Origin: JALZKA01 sp963753385
Lineage (GTDB): Bacteria > Actinomycetota > Thermoleophilia > Solirubrobacterales > 70-9
Length of the DNA stretch: 64,000 nt
NCBI GenBank assembly: GCA_963753385.1
Contig: CAVWCC010000013.1
Coordinates: 62,001 to 126,000, forward strand
Reading direction: 5' to 3'
Below the pieces are notes generated by a model. The model saw only the letters and a program-made list of their open reading frames with translations. It did not search any database and was not told where the DNA came from. The position numbers and the translations under genes were made by a program. This document shows, piece after piece, positions 18,876 through 26,809 of this stretch (within the stretch, counting starts at the first letter, position 1; every line of letters starts with the position of its first letter).

Positions 18876-19937
18876 TTGCTCGGCGAGCACCACGGAGCGA
18901 TCCCGGCCGCGGAGTTCTACGACCGCCTGTGCGCGGCCGTCTGCCGGCTCACACGCCTGCGCCGCGCCACGCTCCTGCTCTACGACGAGGCCTACCAGGC
19001 CGTACGCGCCGTCGGCTCCTACGGGGTGGAGGGCGACATCCTCCGCCACCTCGTCGGCAACCTGAACGAGACTCCGGTCGCGCAGAAGGCGCTCGAGGAC
19101 GATGACGTGATCGTCTTCACCGACTTTGCCGAGCACGTTCCGGAGCGCTTCCGCGGAGTGGTCGACACCCAGGCGATCGCGTGCATCCCGGTCGCCACGG
19201 GTGGGCGCTGGCTGGGTGTGATCTTCGCCGACCAGGACGGCGAACGGTTCGAGCTGGCCGAGAACGAGCGGCTGCCGCTGCGCACGCTGGGGCGCGCCGC
19301 CGCGCTGGTCGCGAGCGTCGAGTCGGCGACCCGCGAGCGCGAGCGCGCCCACCAGCTCGACCAGCGGATCGCCCTGACTCGCGAGCTGCACGAGCAGGTG
19401 ATCCAGCGGCTGTTCGCCCTCTCGCTGGTGCTTGGCGCCGAGGGCGGCCTCGCGCCCGAGGACCGGATCCGCGCCCACGACGAGCTGAGGTCCGTCCTCG
19501 GGGAGCTTCGCGGCGCGCTCGAGCGCAGCCTGGGCCCGCCCGAGCGCGAGACCAAGCTCAGGATCAGGGACGTCCTCGGTCGGCTCGCCGACGAGGACGA
19601 TCGCGTGCGGGTCCGCTGGCAGAACGGGGTGCGGGTGCCGAAGCGGCTCGAGCCGCTCGCCCAGTCCGTCCTCTCGGAGGCGCTGCGGAACATCGGCAAG
19701 CACGCCGATCCCGAGCGGATCACGGTCGAGGTCGGCGAGAGCGGCGGCGCGCTCACGCTCGAGGTGCTGAACGACCGGGCACGCCAGGCGCCGGGCGGCG
19801 CCGGGCTCGGCTTGCGGCTTGCCTCGATCGAGGCGCTTCGCCACCAGGGCGTGGTCGAGTTCGGCCCGATCGGTGACGGGCGCTGGCGGGTCCGCCTGGT
19901 CTGTCCGCTTCACGAGGACGATGGCGACGCCGGCTGA
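18876..19937 (+). CDS. GAF-domain sensor histidine kinase, HisKA_3 type
   Basis: A 353-residue cytoplasmic sensor kinase. Residues 1-150 form a GAF-like domain (ATLLLYDEAYQAVRAVGSYG to LGVIFADQDGERFELAENE). Residues 160-240 hold the dimerisation/phosphoacceptor helix with RELHEQVIQRLFALSLVL (His as acceptor), and the ATPase part has LSEALRNIGKHADPE (N box) and GGAGLGLRLASIEALRHQG (G box). No membrane segments are visible. The only usable start is TTG 18876; the frame is open to 18783, and the protein may really begin a little earlier at a non-standard codon. Its end overlaps the response regulator by 17 bases. Confidence 0.88.
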   Translation: MLGEHHGAIPAAEFYDRLCAAVCRLTRLRRATLLLYDEAYQAVRAVGSYGVEGDILRHLVGNLNETPVAQKALEDDDVIVFTDFAEHVPERFRGVVDTQAIACIPVATGGRWLGVIFADQDGERFELAENERLPLRTLGRAAALVASVESATRERERAHQLDQRIALTRELHEQVIQRLFALSLVLGAEGGLAPEDRIRAHDELRSVLGELRGALERSLGPPERETKLRIRDVLGRLADEDDRVRVRWQNGVRVPKRLEPLAQSVLSEALRNIGKHADPERITVEVGESGGALTLEVLNDRARQAPGGAGLGLRLASIEALRHQGVVEFGPIGDGRWRVRLVCPLHEDDGDAG

Positions 19938-20529
19938 CGGGCTGCGCGTGCTCGTCGTCGACGACCACGACGTCGTCCACTGGGGCTTTCGCCTCCTGCT
20001 CGAGCGCCAGAGCTGGGTCGAGGGCTGCGCGGCGGCGAGGAGCGGGGAGGAAGCGCTCAGCCAGGCCGCCCGCCTGCAGCCGCACGTCGCGCTCGTCGAC
20101 CTGTTCCTCGCCGGCGAGTCGGGCGCCGAGGTCGCCGAGGAACTGCGGCGCGCGCATCCGGAGATCAAGGTGCTCCTGATCTCGGGCGCGGGGCGGATCT
20201 CGCCCGCCGTCGCCCGGGCCGCCGGGGCCTCGGGGTTCGTCTCGAAGGACTGGGGCGCCGCCGACGTCGTCCGGGCGGTGCGCATGGTGGCGCTCGGGCA
20301 GGAGGTGTTCGTCCCCGCGCCCGAAGGGGCCGAGGTCGCGCTGTCCCCGCGCGAGAGGGAGGTCGTCGCCCACATCTCACAGGGGTCCACCAACGCCGAG
20401 ATCGCACGCGCGCTGTTCCTCTCCCCGCACACGGTCAAGGAACACACCTCGGCGATCTACCGCAAGCTCGGCGTCCGCAACCGGGCCGAGGCCGTCAAGG
20501 CCGCGCAGCGCTTGGGCCTCATCACCTAG
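19921..20529 (+). CDS. NarL/LuxR-family response regulator
   Basis: A 202-residue two-domain regulator, partner of the upstream kinase. The receiver (residues 7-125) has the acidic pocket VVDDHD, the phosphoacceptor Asp in VALVDLFLAG and Lys in FVSKDWG. The LuxR-type helix-turn-helix is LSPREREVVAHISQGSTNAE followed by IARALFLSPHTVKEH. ATG 19921 overlaps the kinase end. Such pairs usually control nearby promoters; the next operon is fatty acid synthesis, but a link is only a guess. Confidence 0.93.
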   Translation: MATPADGLRVLVVDDHDVVHWGFRLLLERQSWVEGCAAARSGEEALSQAARLQPHVALVDLFLAGESGAEVAEELRRAHPEIKVLLISGAGRISPAVARAAGASGFVSKDWGAADVVRAVRMVALGQEVFVPAPEGAEVALSPREREVVAHISQGSTNAEIARALFLSPHTVKEHTSAIYRKLGVRNRAEAVKAAQRLGLIT

Positions 20530-20567
20530 ACCTGGACGCGCGTTTCACCCCCCGGCTCTCCCCGCCA

Positions 20568-20586
20568 CCCCCCGCCGATCGGGGGG
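20568..20586 (+). terminator. GC hairpin between the response regulator and fabD
   Basis: CCCCCCG (20568-20574), a five-base loop, then CGGGGGG (20580-20586), 38 bases after the regulator stop and 52 before fabD. It probably separates the signalling pair from the fab operon. No T-run follows. Confidence 0.5.
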
Positions 20587-20638
20587 AATCGCCCCGGGGA
20601 GGGCTGACCTGGCGGCCAGCGCGGGGAAGTATCTCGCG

Positions 20639-21475
20639 ATGGCCGACGCGCGCACAACCTCACTCCTGTTTCCCGGCCAGGGAAGCCAGGAGCCCGGCAT
20701 GCGCGACGCCGTCGCCGAGCACCGAGGAGACCTGCTCGACCTGGCCCTGGAGCTGGTCGGGGCCGATCCGTTCGACCGCGTGGACGAGGGCACCCGCTTC
20801 GCCCAGCCCGCGATCTACTGCGCGGCACTCGCGGGATGGGAGCGCCTCGGCCGGCCCGCTGCCGCCTTCGCCGCCGGACACTCATTGGGTGAGCTCGCGG
20901 CGCTGGCCGCCGGCGGGGCGCTCGACGAGCACGACGGGCTGCGGCTCGCGGTCGAGCGTGGCGTCCTGATGCAGCGGGCCGCCGAGCCCGGCGGCGGCGG
21001 GATGCTGGCGCTCATGGGCGATCGCGACGCCGCCCTCGCCCTGGCCGCCGACTTCGACCTGACCGTCGCCAACGACAACGCGCCCGAGCAGCTCGTGGTT
21101 GCCGGGCCCGCGGACCGGCTCGACGGGGCTCGGCGGGCGGCGCGGCCGGCGGGTCTCCGCGGCCTGCGGCTGGCAGTGCGCGGCGCGTTCCACTCGCCGG
21201 AGATGGAGCCTGCGGTCGAGAGCTTCCGCGCGGCGCTCCGTACCGTCGAGTTCCGGCCACCGCGGATGCGGGTGCTTTCGTGCGCGACGGCTGAGGAGTT
21301 CGCGGCCCCGCGCGCCGAGCTCGCGGAGGCGCTGGTCCGCCCGGTGCGCTGGCGCCAGACGGTCACCGCCCTGCGCGAGCAGGGGGTCGAGCACTTCGTC
21401 GAGACCGGCCCCGGCCGGGTCCTCACCAAGCTCGTCGAGCGCAACCTCGGAACGGCGGTGGCGAGCCATGCTTGA
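20639..21475 (+). CDS. fabD: Malonyl-CoA:ACP transacylase (FabD)
   Basis: A 278-residue acyltransferase that loads malonyl onto acyl carrier protein. LLFPGQGSQEPGM opens the protein; the nucleophile elbow is GHSLGELAALAAGGAL (Ser near 83) and the catalytic His is in AFHSPEMEP near 183. The C-terminal FVETGPGRVLTKLV is also conserved. It is the first gene of a nine-gene fatty acid synthesis operon; its TGA overlaps the fabH start. ATG 20639 has no strong ribosome binding site in front, and a promoter is not obvious. Confidence 0.95.
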   Translation: MADARTTSLLFPGQGSQEPGMRDAVAEHRGDLLDLALELVGADPFDRVDEGTRFAQPAIYCAALAGWERLGRPAAAFAAGHSLGELAALAAGGALDEHDGLRLAVERGVLMQRAAEPGGGGMLALMGDRDAALALAADFDLTVANDNAPEQLVVAGPADRLDGARRAARPAGLRGLRLAVRGAFHSPEMEPAVESFRAALRTVEFRPPRMRVLSCATAEEFAAPRAELAEALVRPVRWRQTVTALREQGVEHFVETGPGRVLTKLVERNLGTAVASHA

Positions 21476-22466
21476 GGCACCGCTTCGAACGGTCGCGCCG
21501 CCGCAGCCCGAGCGGGCGCTGCGCCCGGCGACGATCGGCGCTGTCGGGATGGCGGTTCCCGGTCGCGTCGTCACCAACGAGCCGATCGCCGAGCGGTTCG
21601 GGATCGATCCCGGCTGGATCGTCGAGCGCACCGGCGTGCGCGAGCGCCGCATTCTGGACGAGGGGGAGACGTTGCTCGATCTGGCGGCTGAGGCTGCCGG
21701 GGCGGCGCTCGAGTGGGCCGCGCTCGAGCCGTCGGCTCTCGACCAGGTGCTGGTCGCGACGATGAGCCACGACCGGCTCACCCCGAACCTCGCGCCGCTC
21801 GTCGCGGAGGAAATCGGAGCATCCGGCGCCGGCGCGCTCGACGTCGGTGCGGCGTGCACCGGCTTCGTCGGGGCGCTCGCGATGGCCGTGGCGCAGGTCG
21901 AGTCCCGGCGCGCCGAAACGATCCTGGTCGTCGGCGCCGAGCGGCTGAGCACGCTGACCGACCATGACGATCGCGCGACCGCCGCGCTGTTCGGGGACGG
22001 CGCCGGTGCCGTCCTGGTGCGCGCCGCGGTGGGTCCCGGCTTCGGCCCGTTCGTGCTCGGCAGCGACGGGGCCCGCGCCGAGGTGGTCCGCGCCGAGCGC
22101 TCAGAGCTGCTGATCAGAATGAACGGCCAGGACACCTTCCGCGAGGCCGTCAACCGCATGGCGGAGGCGACGCTTGCCGCGACGGATGCTGCCGGGCTCG
22201 CGCTGGCAGACATCGACCTCTTCGTGTACCACCAGGCGAACGCCCGCATCCTGCGCACGCTCGCGCAGCGGCTGATCTTGGACGAGGACCGCGTGCTGGA
22301 GTGCATCTCGCGCTACGGCAACACGTCGGCCGCCTCGATCCCGATCGCGCTCGCGACGGCGCTCCGCGAGGAGCAGATCCGTCCCGGCGACCGGGTCCTG
22401 CTCGCCGCGTTCGGCGGCGGCCTCACCTGGGGAGCGACCGTCCTGGAGTGGGAGGTGTTCCAGTGA
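21468..22466 (+). CDS. fabH: 3-oxoacyl-ACP synthase III (FabH)
   Basis: A 332-residue initiating condensing enzyme. The Cys-His-Asn triad is visible: DVGAACTGFVGAL (Cys near 129), VYHQANARILR (His near 258) and SRYGNTSAASIPIAL (Asn near 288). VNRMAEATLAATDAAGL and the GGGLTWGA end are family features. It condenses an acyl-CoA primer with malonyl-ACP. The first twenty residues (LEAPLRTVAPPQPERALRP) extend the typical N-terminus. ATG 21468 overlaps the fabD stop; its own TGA (22464) is the first base of a structured element before fabG. Confidence 0.95.
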   Translation: MLEAPLRTVAPPQPERALRPATIGAVGMAVPGRVVTNEPIAERFGIDPGWIVERTGVRERRILDEGETLLDLAAEAAGAALEWAALEPSALDQVLVATMSHDRLTPNLAPLVAEEIGASGAGALDVGAACTGFVGALAMAVAQVESRRAETILVVGAERLSTLTDHDDRATAALFGDGAGAVLVRAAVGPGFGPFVLGSDGARAEVVRAERSELLIRMNGQDTFREAVNRMAEATLAATDAAGLALADIDLFVYHQANARILRTLAQRLILDEDRVLECISRYGNTSAASIPIALATALREEQIRPGDRVLLAAFGGGLTWGATVLEWEVFQ

Positions 22467-22509
22467 GCGACTCTCAGTCGCGAAAGCAGGTTGGCCCCCC
22501 TGGTAAGGG
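22464..22509 (+). promoter_or_regulatory. Two-hairpin structured element, copy 1 (fabH/fabG junction)
   Basis: The element begins at the fabH stop: hairpin 1 is GCGAC-N5-GTCGC, then GAAAGCAGGTTGGCCCCC and hairpin 2 CCCT-GGTA-AGGG (22498-22509). The 3' arm AAGGGAG is the best Shine-Dalgarno sequence for fabG GTG 22520, eight bases on. If hairpin 2 forms, that site is masked. The same arrangement is found at 23543 and 46453. The stretch is also open in the fabG frame from GTG 22463. Confidence 0.6.
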
Positions 22510-22519
22510 AGTCTTCTCC

Positions 22520-23257
22520 GTGGATAACGGCAGGCCCGAGGGATGCGCGATCGTCACCGGCGCCGCCCGTGGCATCGGCGCCGCGACCGCCGGTGCGCTG
22601 GCGGCCGACGGATGGCCGGTCGGCGTCAACTACCGGTCCGACGCGAGCAGCGCCGAGGAACTGGCGAGCGCGATCGCCGCGGCCGGCGGGACAGCCGTGC
22701 CCCTGGCCGGCGACATCTGCGACGGCGAGGACCTCGAGGGGATCTTCGCTGCGATGGAGTCCGAGCACGGGCCGGTGCTGGTCCTCGTCAACAACGCCGG
22801 CATCCGCGACGACGGTCTCGCTCCGCAGATCGACGACGACGCCTGGGCGCGGGTCGTCGACACGAACCTCTCGGCCGCCTTCCGGGCGACCCGCCGTGCG
22901 CTGCGCCCCATGCTCCGCGCTCGCTTCGGGCGGATCGTGAACATCGCGTCGATCGTGGGCCCGCGCGCGAACGCCGGCCAGGCGAACTACGCCGCGGCCA
23001 AGGCGGGCCTGATCGGGATGACCCGCACGGTCGCCGTGGAGGTCGCCCGTCGGGGCATCACCGTGAACGCGGTCGCGCCCGGCCTGGTCGAGACCCGCTT
23101 CACCGAGGACGTGAACGGCGACGCGCTGGGCGAGATCCCCGCACGGCGCGCCGGGACGCCGGAGGAGGTCGCCGCCTGCGTCCGCTTCCTGGCCTCGGAC
23201 GAGGCGAGCTACGTGACCGGAACCACGCTGACCGTCGACGGCGGGCTCAGCGCTTAG
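22520..23257 (+). CDS. fabG: 3-oxoacyl-ACP reductase (FabG)
   Basis: A 245-residue SDR that reduces 3-oxoacyl-ACP with NADPH. VTGAARGIGAATA is the cofactor motif near residue 11, NNAGIRDDGL the structural motif near 88 and YAAAKAGLIGMTR holds the catalytic Tyr and Lys near 157-161; SIVGPRANAGQANY supplies the catalytic Ser. GTG 22520 is preferred because it gives the standard short FabG N-terminus and has AAGGGAG in front. A longer form starting at GTG 22463, overlapping the fabH stop, would add 19 residues encoded by the structured element. Confidence 0.92.
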   Translation: MDNGRPEGCAIVTGAARGIGAATAGALAADGWPVGVNYRSDASSAEELASAIAAAGGTAVPLAGDICDGEDLEGIFAAMESEHGPVLVLVNNAGIRDDGLAPQIDDDAWARVVDTNLSAAFRATRRALRPMLRARFGRIVNIASIVGPRANAGQANYAAAKAGLIGMTRTVAVEVARRGITVNAVAPGLVETRFTEDVNGDALGEIPARRAGTPEEVAACVRFLASDEASYVTGTTLTVDGGLSA

Positions 23258-23275
23258 AACCAACGAAAGGAACCA

Positions 23276-23524
23276 ATGACAACCAAGGTGGAGAACGAGC
23301 AGGTCGAGAAGGTGGTCTTCGACGGCCTCGCCGAAGTCGGAGCGGAGCCGAGCGAGATCACTCGCGAGGCGGACTTCGAGGCGCTCGATGTCGACTCGCT
23401 CGACCTCGTCGAGGTCGCGCAGATCATCGAGGACGAGTTCGGCGTGCGCCTCGAGGGCGACGACCTGAAGGGCATCAAGACGGTCGGCGACGTGATCGAC
23501 CTGGTGGTGAGCAAGGGAGCGTGA
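23276..23524 (+). CDS. acpP: Acyl carrier protein
   Basis: An 82-residue acidic helical protein. FEALDVDSLDLVEVAQIIED carries the phosphopantetheine Ser in the DSL motif near residue 40, and the ending TVGDVIDLVVSK matches ACP. ATG 23276 follows gaaagga by about five bases. It carries the growing acyl chain between the Fab enzymes encoded around it. The short acidic N-terminal extension (TTKVENEQVEKVV) is not unusual. Confidence 0.95.
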   Translation: MTTKVENEQVEKVVFDGLAEVGAEPSEITREADFEALDVDSLDLVEVAQIIEDEFGVRLEGDDLKGIKTVGDVIDLVVSKGA

Positions 23525-23542
23525 CTGTGACGGGTATCCCGA

Positions 23543-23587
23543 TGAGCGACGTAAGTCGCGAAACCAGGTTTGCCACCCCGGCAGGGG
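23543..23587 (+). promoter_or_regulatory. Two-hairpin structured element, copy 2 (ACP/fabF junction)
   Basis: TGAGCGAC, hairpin 1 GCGAC-GTAA-GTCGC with a GNRA loop, GAAACCAGGTTTGCCA, then hairpin 2 CCCC-GGCA-GGGG (23576-23587). Compared with the other copies, the closing U-A pair of hairpin 2 is replaced by C-G, keeping the stem. AGGGG lies only two bases before fabF GTG 23590. The element is also open in frame with ATG 23542. Confidence 0.6.
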
Positions 23588-23589
23588 AC

Positions 23590-24798
23590 GTGAGGGTAGT
23601 CATCACCGGCGTCGGCGCCGTGACCCCGCTCGGGGTCGGCGCGGACGCCCTTCTCGACCGCTGGATCGCGGGCGAGTGCGGCATCGCCGACGGCGCCGGG
23701 CGCTGCGACGCATTCGAGCCGACGGAGCACCTCAGTCGCAAGGAGGCGCGCCGGGCGGACCGGTTCACCCAGCTGGCCGTGGTCGCCGCCGACGAGGCGC
23801 TGGCCCACGCGGGCTGGGCGGACGGCGTGCCCGATCCCGACCGGACGGGTTGCGTGGTCGGCACCGGGATCGGCGGCCTCGGCTCGCTCGAGGAGCAGGT
23901 CGGGGTGCTGCGCGAGCGCGGCCCCAACGCGGTCTCGCCACTCTCGGTCCCATTGATGATGGGCAACGCGGCCGCCGCCGCGGTCGCGATGCGCCACGGC
24001 CTGCACGGGCAGACCTACGGCGTCGTCTCGGCCTGCGCTGCCGGCGCGCACGCGATCGGGTCGGCGATGCGGATGATCCGCGCCGGTGACGCCGACGCGG
24101 TCCTCTGCGGCGGCGCGGAGGCAACCCTGACTCCGATCGCGATCGCCGCCTTCGCCGCGATGGCAGCCACCTCCGAGAGCGGCATCTCGCGCCCGTTCGA
24201 CGCCCGGCGCGACGGCTTCGTGATGGGCGAGGGCGCCGGCGCGCTGGTGCTCGAGGAGGCCGAGGCCGCCGAGCGGCGCGGCGCGCGCATCCTCGGCGAG
24301 GTCCTCGGCTACGCAGCGACCTCGGATGCGCATCACCTCACTGCGCCCGACCCCGAGGGCCGTGAGGCCACCAGGGCGATCACCCTCGCCATGGCCGACG
24401 CGGGCGTCGCCGCCGACGAGGTCGACTATGTGAACGCCCACGGTACGTCGACGCCCCTCAACGACCGCTCGGAGACCGAGGCGCTCAAGGCCGCGCTGGG
24501 CGAGCCGGTGGAGCGGATCCCGGTGTCGTCGACGAAGTCGGCGATCGGGCACCTGCTCGGCGCCGCCGGTGCGGTCGAGGCGGTCGCTACGGTCGGGGCG
24601 CTCGGGCGCGGCATCGCGCCGCCGACGCTCGGCTACGGCGAGCCGGAAGAGGGGCTCGATCTCGACTACGTCCCGAACGAGGCGCGCCCCCTCGCGACGG
24701 CTTCGGGCAACGGCGGCGCTCGACACATCGCGATCTCGAACTCATTCGGCTTCGGCGGCCACAACGCGGTCCTGTGCCTGGCATCGGAGAGCACATGA
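23590..24798 (+). CDS. fabF: 3-oxoacyl-ACP synthase II (FabF)
   Basis: An elongating condensing enzyme of about 402 residues. VVITGVGAVTPLG opens the thiolase fold; VVSACAAGAHAIGSAMR holds the catalytic Cys, NAHGTSTPLND the first His and STKSAIGHLLGAAGAVE the Lys and second His. MGEGAGALVLEE is also typical. GTG 23590 gives the standard FabF N-terminus; ATG 23542 or GTG 23521 would add 16-23 residues read from the structured element. The stop overlaps the carboxylase start. Confidence 0.93.
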   Translation: MRVVITGVGAVTPLGVGADALLDRWIAGECGIADGAGRCDAFEPTEHLSRKEARRADRFTQLAVVAADEALAHAGWADGVPDPDRTGCVVGTGIGGLGSLEEQVGVLRERGPNAVSPLSVPLMMGNAAAAAVAMRHGLHGQTYGVVSACAAGAHAIGSAMRMIRAGDADAVLCGGAEATLTPIAIAAFAAMAATSESGISRPFDARRDGFVMGEGAGALVLEEAEAAERRGARILGEVLGYAATSDAHHLTAPDPEGREATRAITLAMADAGVAADEVDYVNAHGTSTPLNDRSETEALKAALGEPVERIPVSSTKSAIGHLLGAAGAVEAVATVGALGRGIAPPTLGYGEPEEGLDLDYVPNEARPLATASGNGGARHIAISNSFGFGGHNAVLCLASEST

Positions 24799-26204
24799 CG
24801 CAACTAGCCACAGCCCCGAGCAACGAGCAACGAGCAACGAGCAACTCCGTCCCGCGGGAGCGCATCGACGCACTGTGCGACCCCAACAGCTTCATGCCGC
24901 TCCGCAGCGCGGTCGCCGGCAATGGCGACGGCGTGCTGGCCGGAGCCGGCGCGCTGGGCGGGCGTCCCGTCTACTGCTACGCCCAGGACCCCACGCTGAA
25001 GGGCGGCTCGCTCGGCGCCTCACACGCCGACTCGATCGTGCGCGTGATGCGGCTCGCCGGCGACGCCGGCGCGCCGGTCGTGGGCTTCGTCGAATCCGGC
25101 GGCGCCCGCCTGCAGGAGGGGCATCATGCTCTCGCGGGCTACGGGAGCATCTTCCGCGCCAGCGTCGAGCTCTCGCGCCTGGTCCCTCAGGTCTCGATCG
25201 TCGCCGGCGTCTCTGCCGGGGGCGGCGCCTACTCGCCCGCGCTCACCGACTTCGTCGTGATGACCGACGACGCCCGGATGTTCCTGACCGGTCCGCAGAT
25301 CGTGCGCGAGGCGCTCGGTGAGGAGATCGGAATGGCCGAGCTGGGCGGGCCCGGCGTGCACGAGGCGAACGGCGTCTGCCAGCTCGTCGCGGCCGACGTC
25401 CACGAGGCCGCCGGGATCACGCGCGAGCTCTTGGGCTTCCTGCCGGGGCGGATCGGCGACGTCCCGGCGCAGGTCTTGCCAGAGGAGGCGGGCGGCGGCG
25501 ACCCCGGCGCCGCCGTACCGGCCGACCCTCGGCGCGTCTACGACGTTCGCGACGTCATCGCGGCGCTGGCCGACTCCGGCAGGCTCCTCGAGCTCGATCG
25601 CGGCTGGGCGCGGAACATGGTCACTGGCTTCGCCCGGGTCCAGGGCCGGGCAGTGGGCGTAGTCGCCAACCAGCCCCGGCGCCTCGGCGGCGTGATCGAC
25701 GCGGAGGCATCCGAGAAGGCGGCGCTCTTCGTCGAGCGCTGCGACCGCTTCGGGATCCCGCTCCTGGTCCTGGTCGACACCCCGGGATTCATGCCGGGTA
25801 GCCGGCAGGAGGACGCCGGCGTGATCCGGTACGGAGCGCAGCTCCTGCGCGCGTTCGCCGCCGCCCGCGTGCCCAAGCTGACGGTGATCCTCCGCAAGGC
25901 GTACGGCGGCGCGGTGATCACGATGAACTCGCGGGGGCTCGGCGCCGACATGGTCTTCGCCTGGCCCCAGGCCGAGATCGGGATCATGGCCGCGCGCCAG
26001 GCCGTTGGCATCGTCGAGCGCCGGCGGATCGCGGCCGCGCCGGAGCCGGAGTCGCTCCGCGACTCGCTCGCGGGCGCCTACGCCGGCGAGCACCTCACCG
26101 CGGCCGCCGCGGCCGCCTCGGGGTTCGTCGACGAGGTGATCGAGCCGGACGAGACCCGGCGCCGGGTCGACTGGGCGCTCGGCGCGCTCGAGGGCCGGCG
26201 ATGA
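24795..26204 (+). CDS. Acyl-CoA carboxylase carboxyltransferase (beta) subunit
   Basis: A 469-residue AccD/PccB-type carboxyltransferase that moves CO2 from biotin to acetyl- or propionyl-CoA, making malonyl-CoA for this pathway. Recognisable are GGARLQEGHHALAGYG, VAGVSAGGGAYSPALTD (oxyanion region), NQPRRLGGVIDAEASEKA, LVDTPGFMPGSRQE and RKAYGGAVITMNSRGL. ATG 24795 overlaps the fabF stop. Codons 9-18 are made of a heptamer repeat (PSNEQRATSN), so the true conserved protein begins near residue 22 (RERIDALCDPNSF). No biotin carboxylase or biotin carrier gene is in the window. Confidence 0.92.
   Translation: MTQLATAPSNEQRATSNSVPRERIDALCDPNSFMPLRSAVAGNGDGVLAGAGALGGRPVYCYAQDPTLKGGSLGASHADSIVRVMRLAGDAGAPVVGFVESGGARLQEGHHALAGYGSIFRASVELSRLVPQVSIVAGVSAGGGAYSPALTDFVVMTDDARMFLTGPQIVREALGEEIGMAELGGPGVHEANGVCQLVAADVHEAAGITRELLGFLPGRIGDVPAQVLPEEAGGGDPGAAVPADPRRVYDVRDVIAALADSGRLLELDRGWARNMVTGFARVQGRAVGVVANQPRRLGGVIDAEASEKAALFVERCDRFGIPLLVLVDTPGFMPGSRQEDAGVIRYGAQLLRAFAAARVPKLTVILRKAYGGAVITMNSRGLGADMVFAWPQAEIGIMAARQAVGIVERRRIAAAPEPESLRDSLAGAYAGEHLTAAAAAASGFVDEVIEPDETRRRVDWALGALEGRR
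24818..24845 (+). repeat. Four tandem GAGCAAC heptamers inside the carboxylase gene
   Basis: Exactly four copies of GAGCAAC, encoding SNEQRATSN near the N-terminus of the carboxyltransferase. The same four-copy array occurs at 27249 in the MaoC gene. The array adds a non-conserved N-terminal tail and is probably a dispersed short repeat. Confidence 0.85.
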
Positions 26205-26809
26205 ACTCCTACGTCGCCCTCGGCGACTCGTTCACGGCGGGCACCGGCTGCGCGCCCGGCGAGGGGTGGGCGGACCGGTTGGCCGCGGCGCTCCCCGATG
26301 GCCCGGACTTCGCCTACGAGAACCTCGCCGTACACGGAGCCACCAGCGCCGACGTTCGCGCCCAGGTTGGGCGCGCGCTACAGCTCGAGCCGGACCTGGT
26401 CACCGTCGTCTGCGGCACCAACGACCTGCTCTACGGCCGACTAGACCCCCTCGCCTACTCTCGGAACTTCAGCGCCATCCTCGGCAGCCTGAAGCGGGCG
26501 CTGCCCACTGTGCGGATCGTCACCGCGACGGCTCCCGAGCAATGGGACTTCCTGCCGCTCGGGCCGCGGACCCGGGCTCGGCTCGAGGCCGGTCTCGTCC
26601 GCATGAACCACGCGACGCGCGCGCTCGCCGCCGCCCACGACACCGCGGTGCTGGACGTCGCGGGGCACCCGGGCCTGAGCCTCGCCGAGAACTTCGACGG
26701 CGACGGCCTGCATCCGTCGCCGCTCGGCCATCGCCGCGCCGCGGAGGCGTTCGGCGAGCTGCTCGCCGGTCGCTATGAGATCACGATTAAGGAGGAAGCG
26801 CTCAGATGA
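26201..26809 (+). CDS. SGNH/GDSL-family esterase or thioesterase
   Basis: A 202-residue SGNH hydrolase lacking a signal peptide: block I ALGDSFTAGTG (Ser near residue 10), block II NLAVHGAT (Gly), block III CGTNDLL (Asn) and block V DGLHPSPLGH (Asp, His). TesA-type members of this superfamily release fatty acids from thioesters. Being placed inside the fatty acid operon with four-base overlaps on both sides (ATGA with the carboxylase and with MaoC) suggests action on acyl-CoA or acyl-ACP, but this is inference. A strong ribosome binding site for the next gene (aaggagga, 26789) lies within its 3' end. Confidence 0.88.
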   Translation: MNSYVALGDSFTAGTGCAPGEGWADRLAAALPDGPDFAYENLAVHGATSADVRAQVGRALQLEPDLVTVVCGTNDLLYGRLDPLAYSRNFSAILGSLKRALPTVRIVTATAPEQWDFLPLGPRTRARLEAGLVRMNHATRALAAAHDTAVLDVAGHPGLSLAENFDGDGLHPSPLGHRRAAEAFGELLAGRYEITIKEEALR

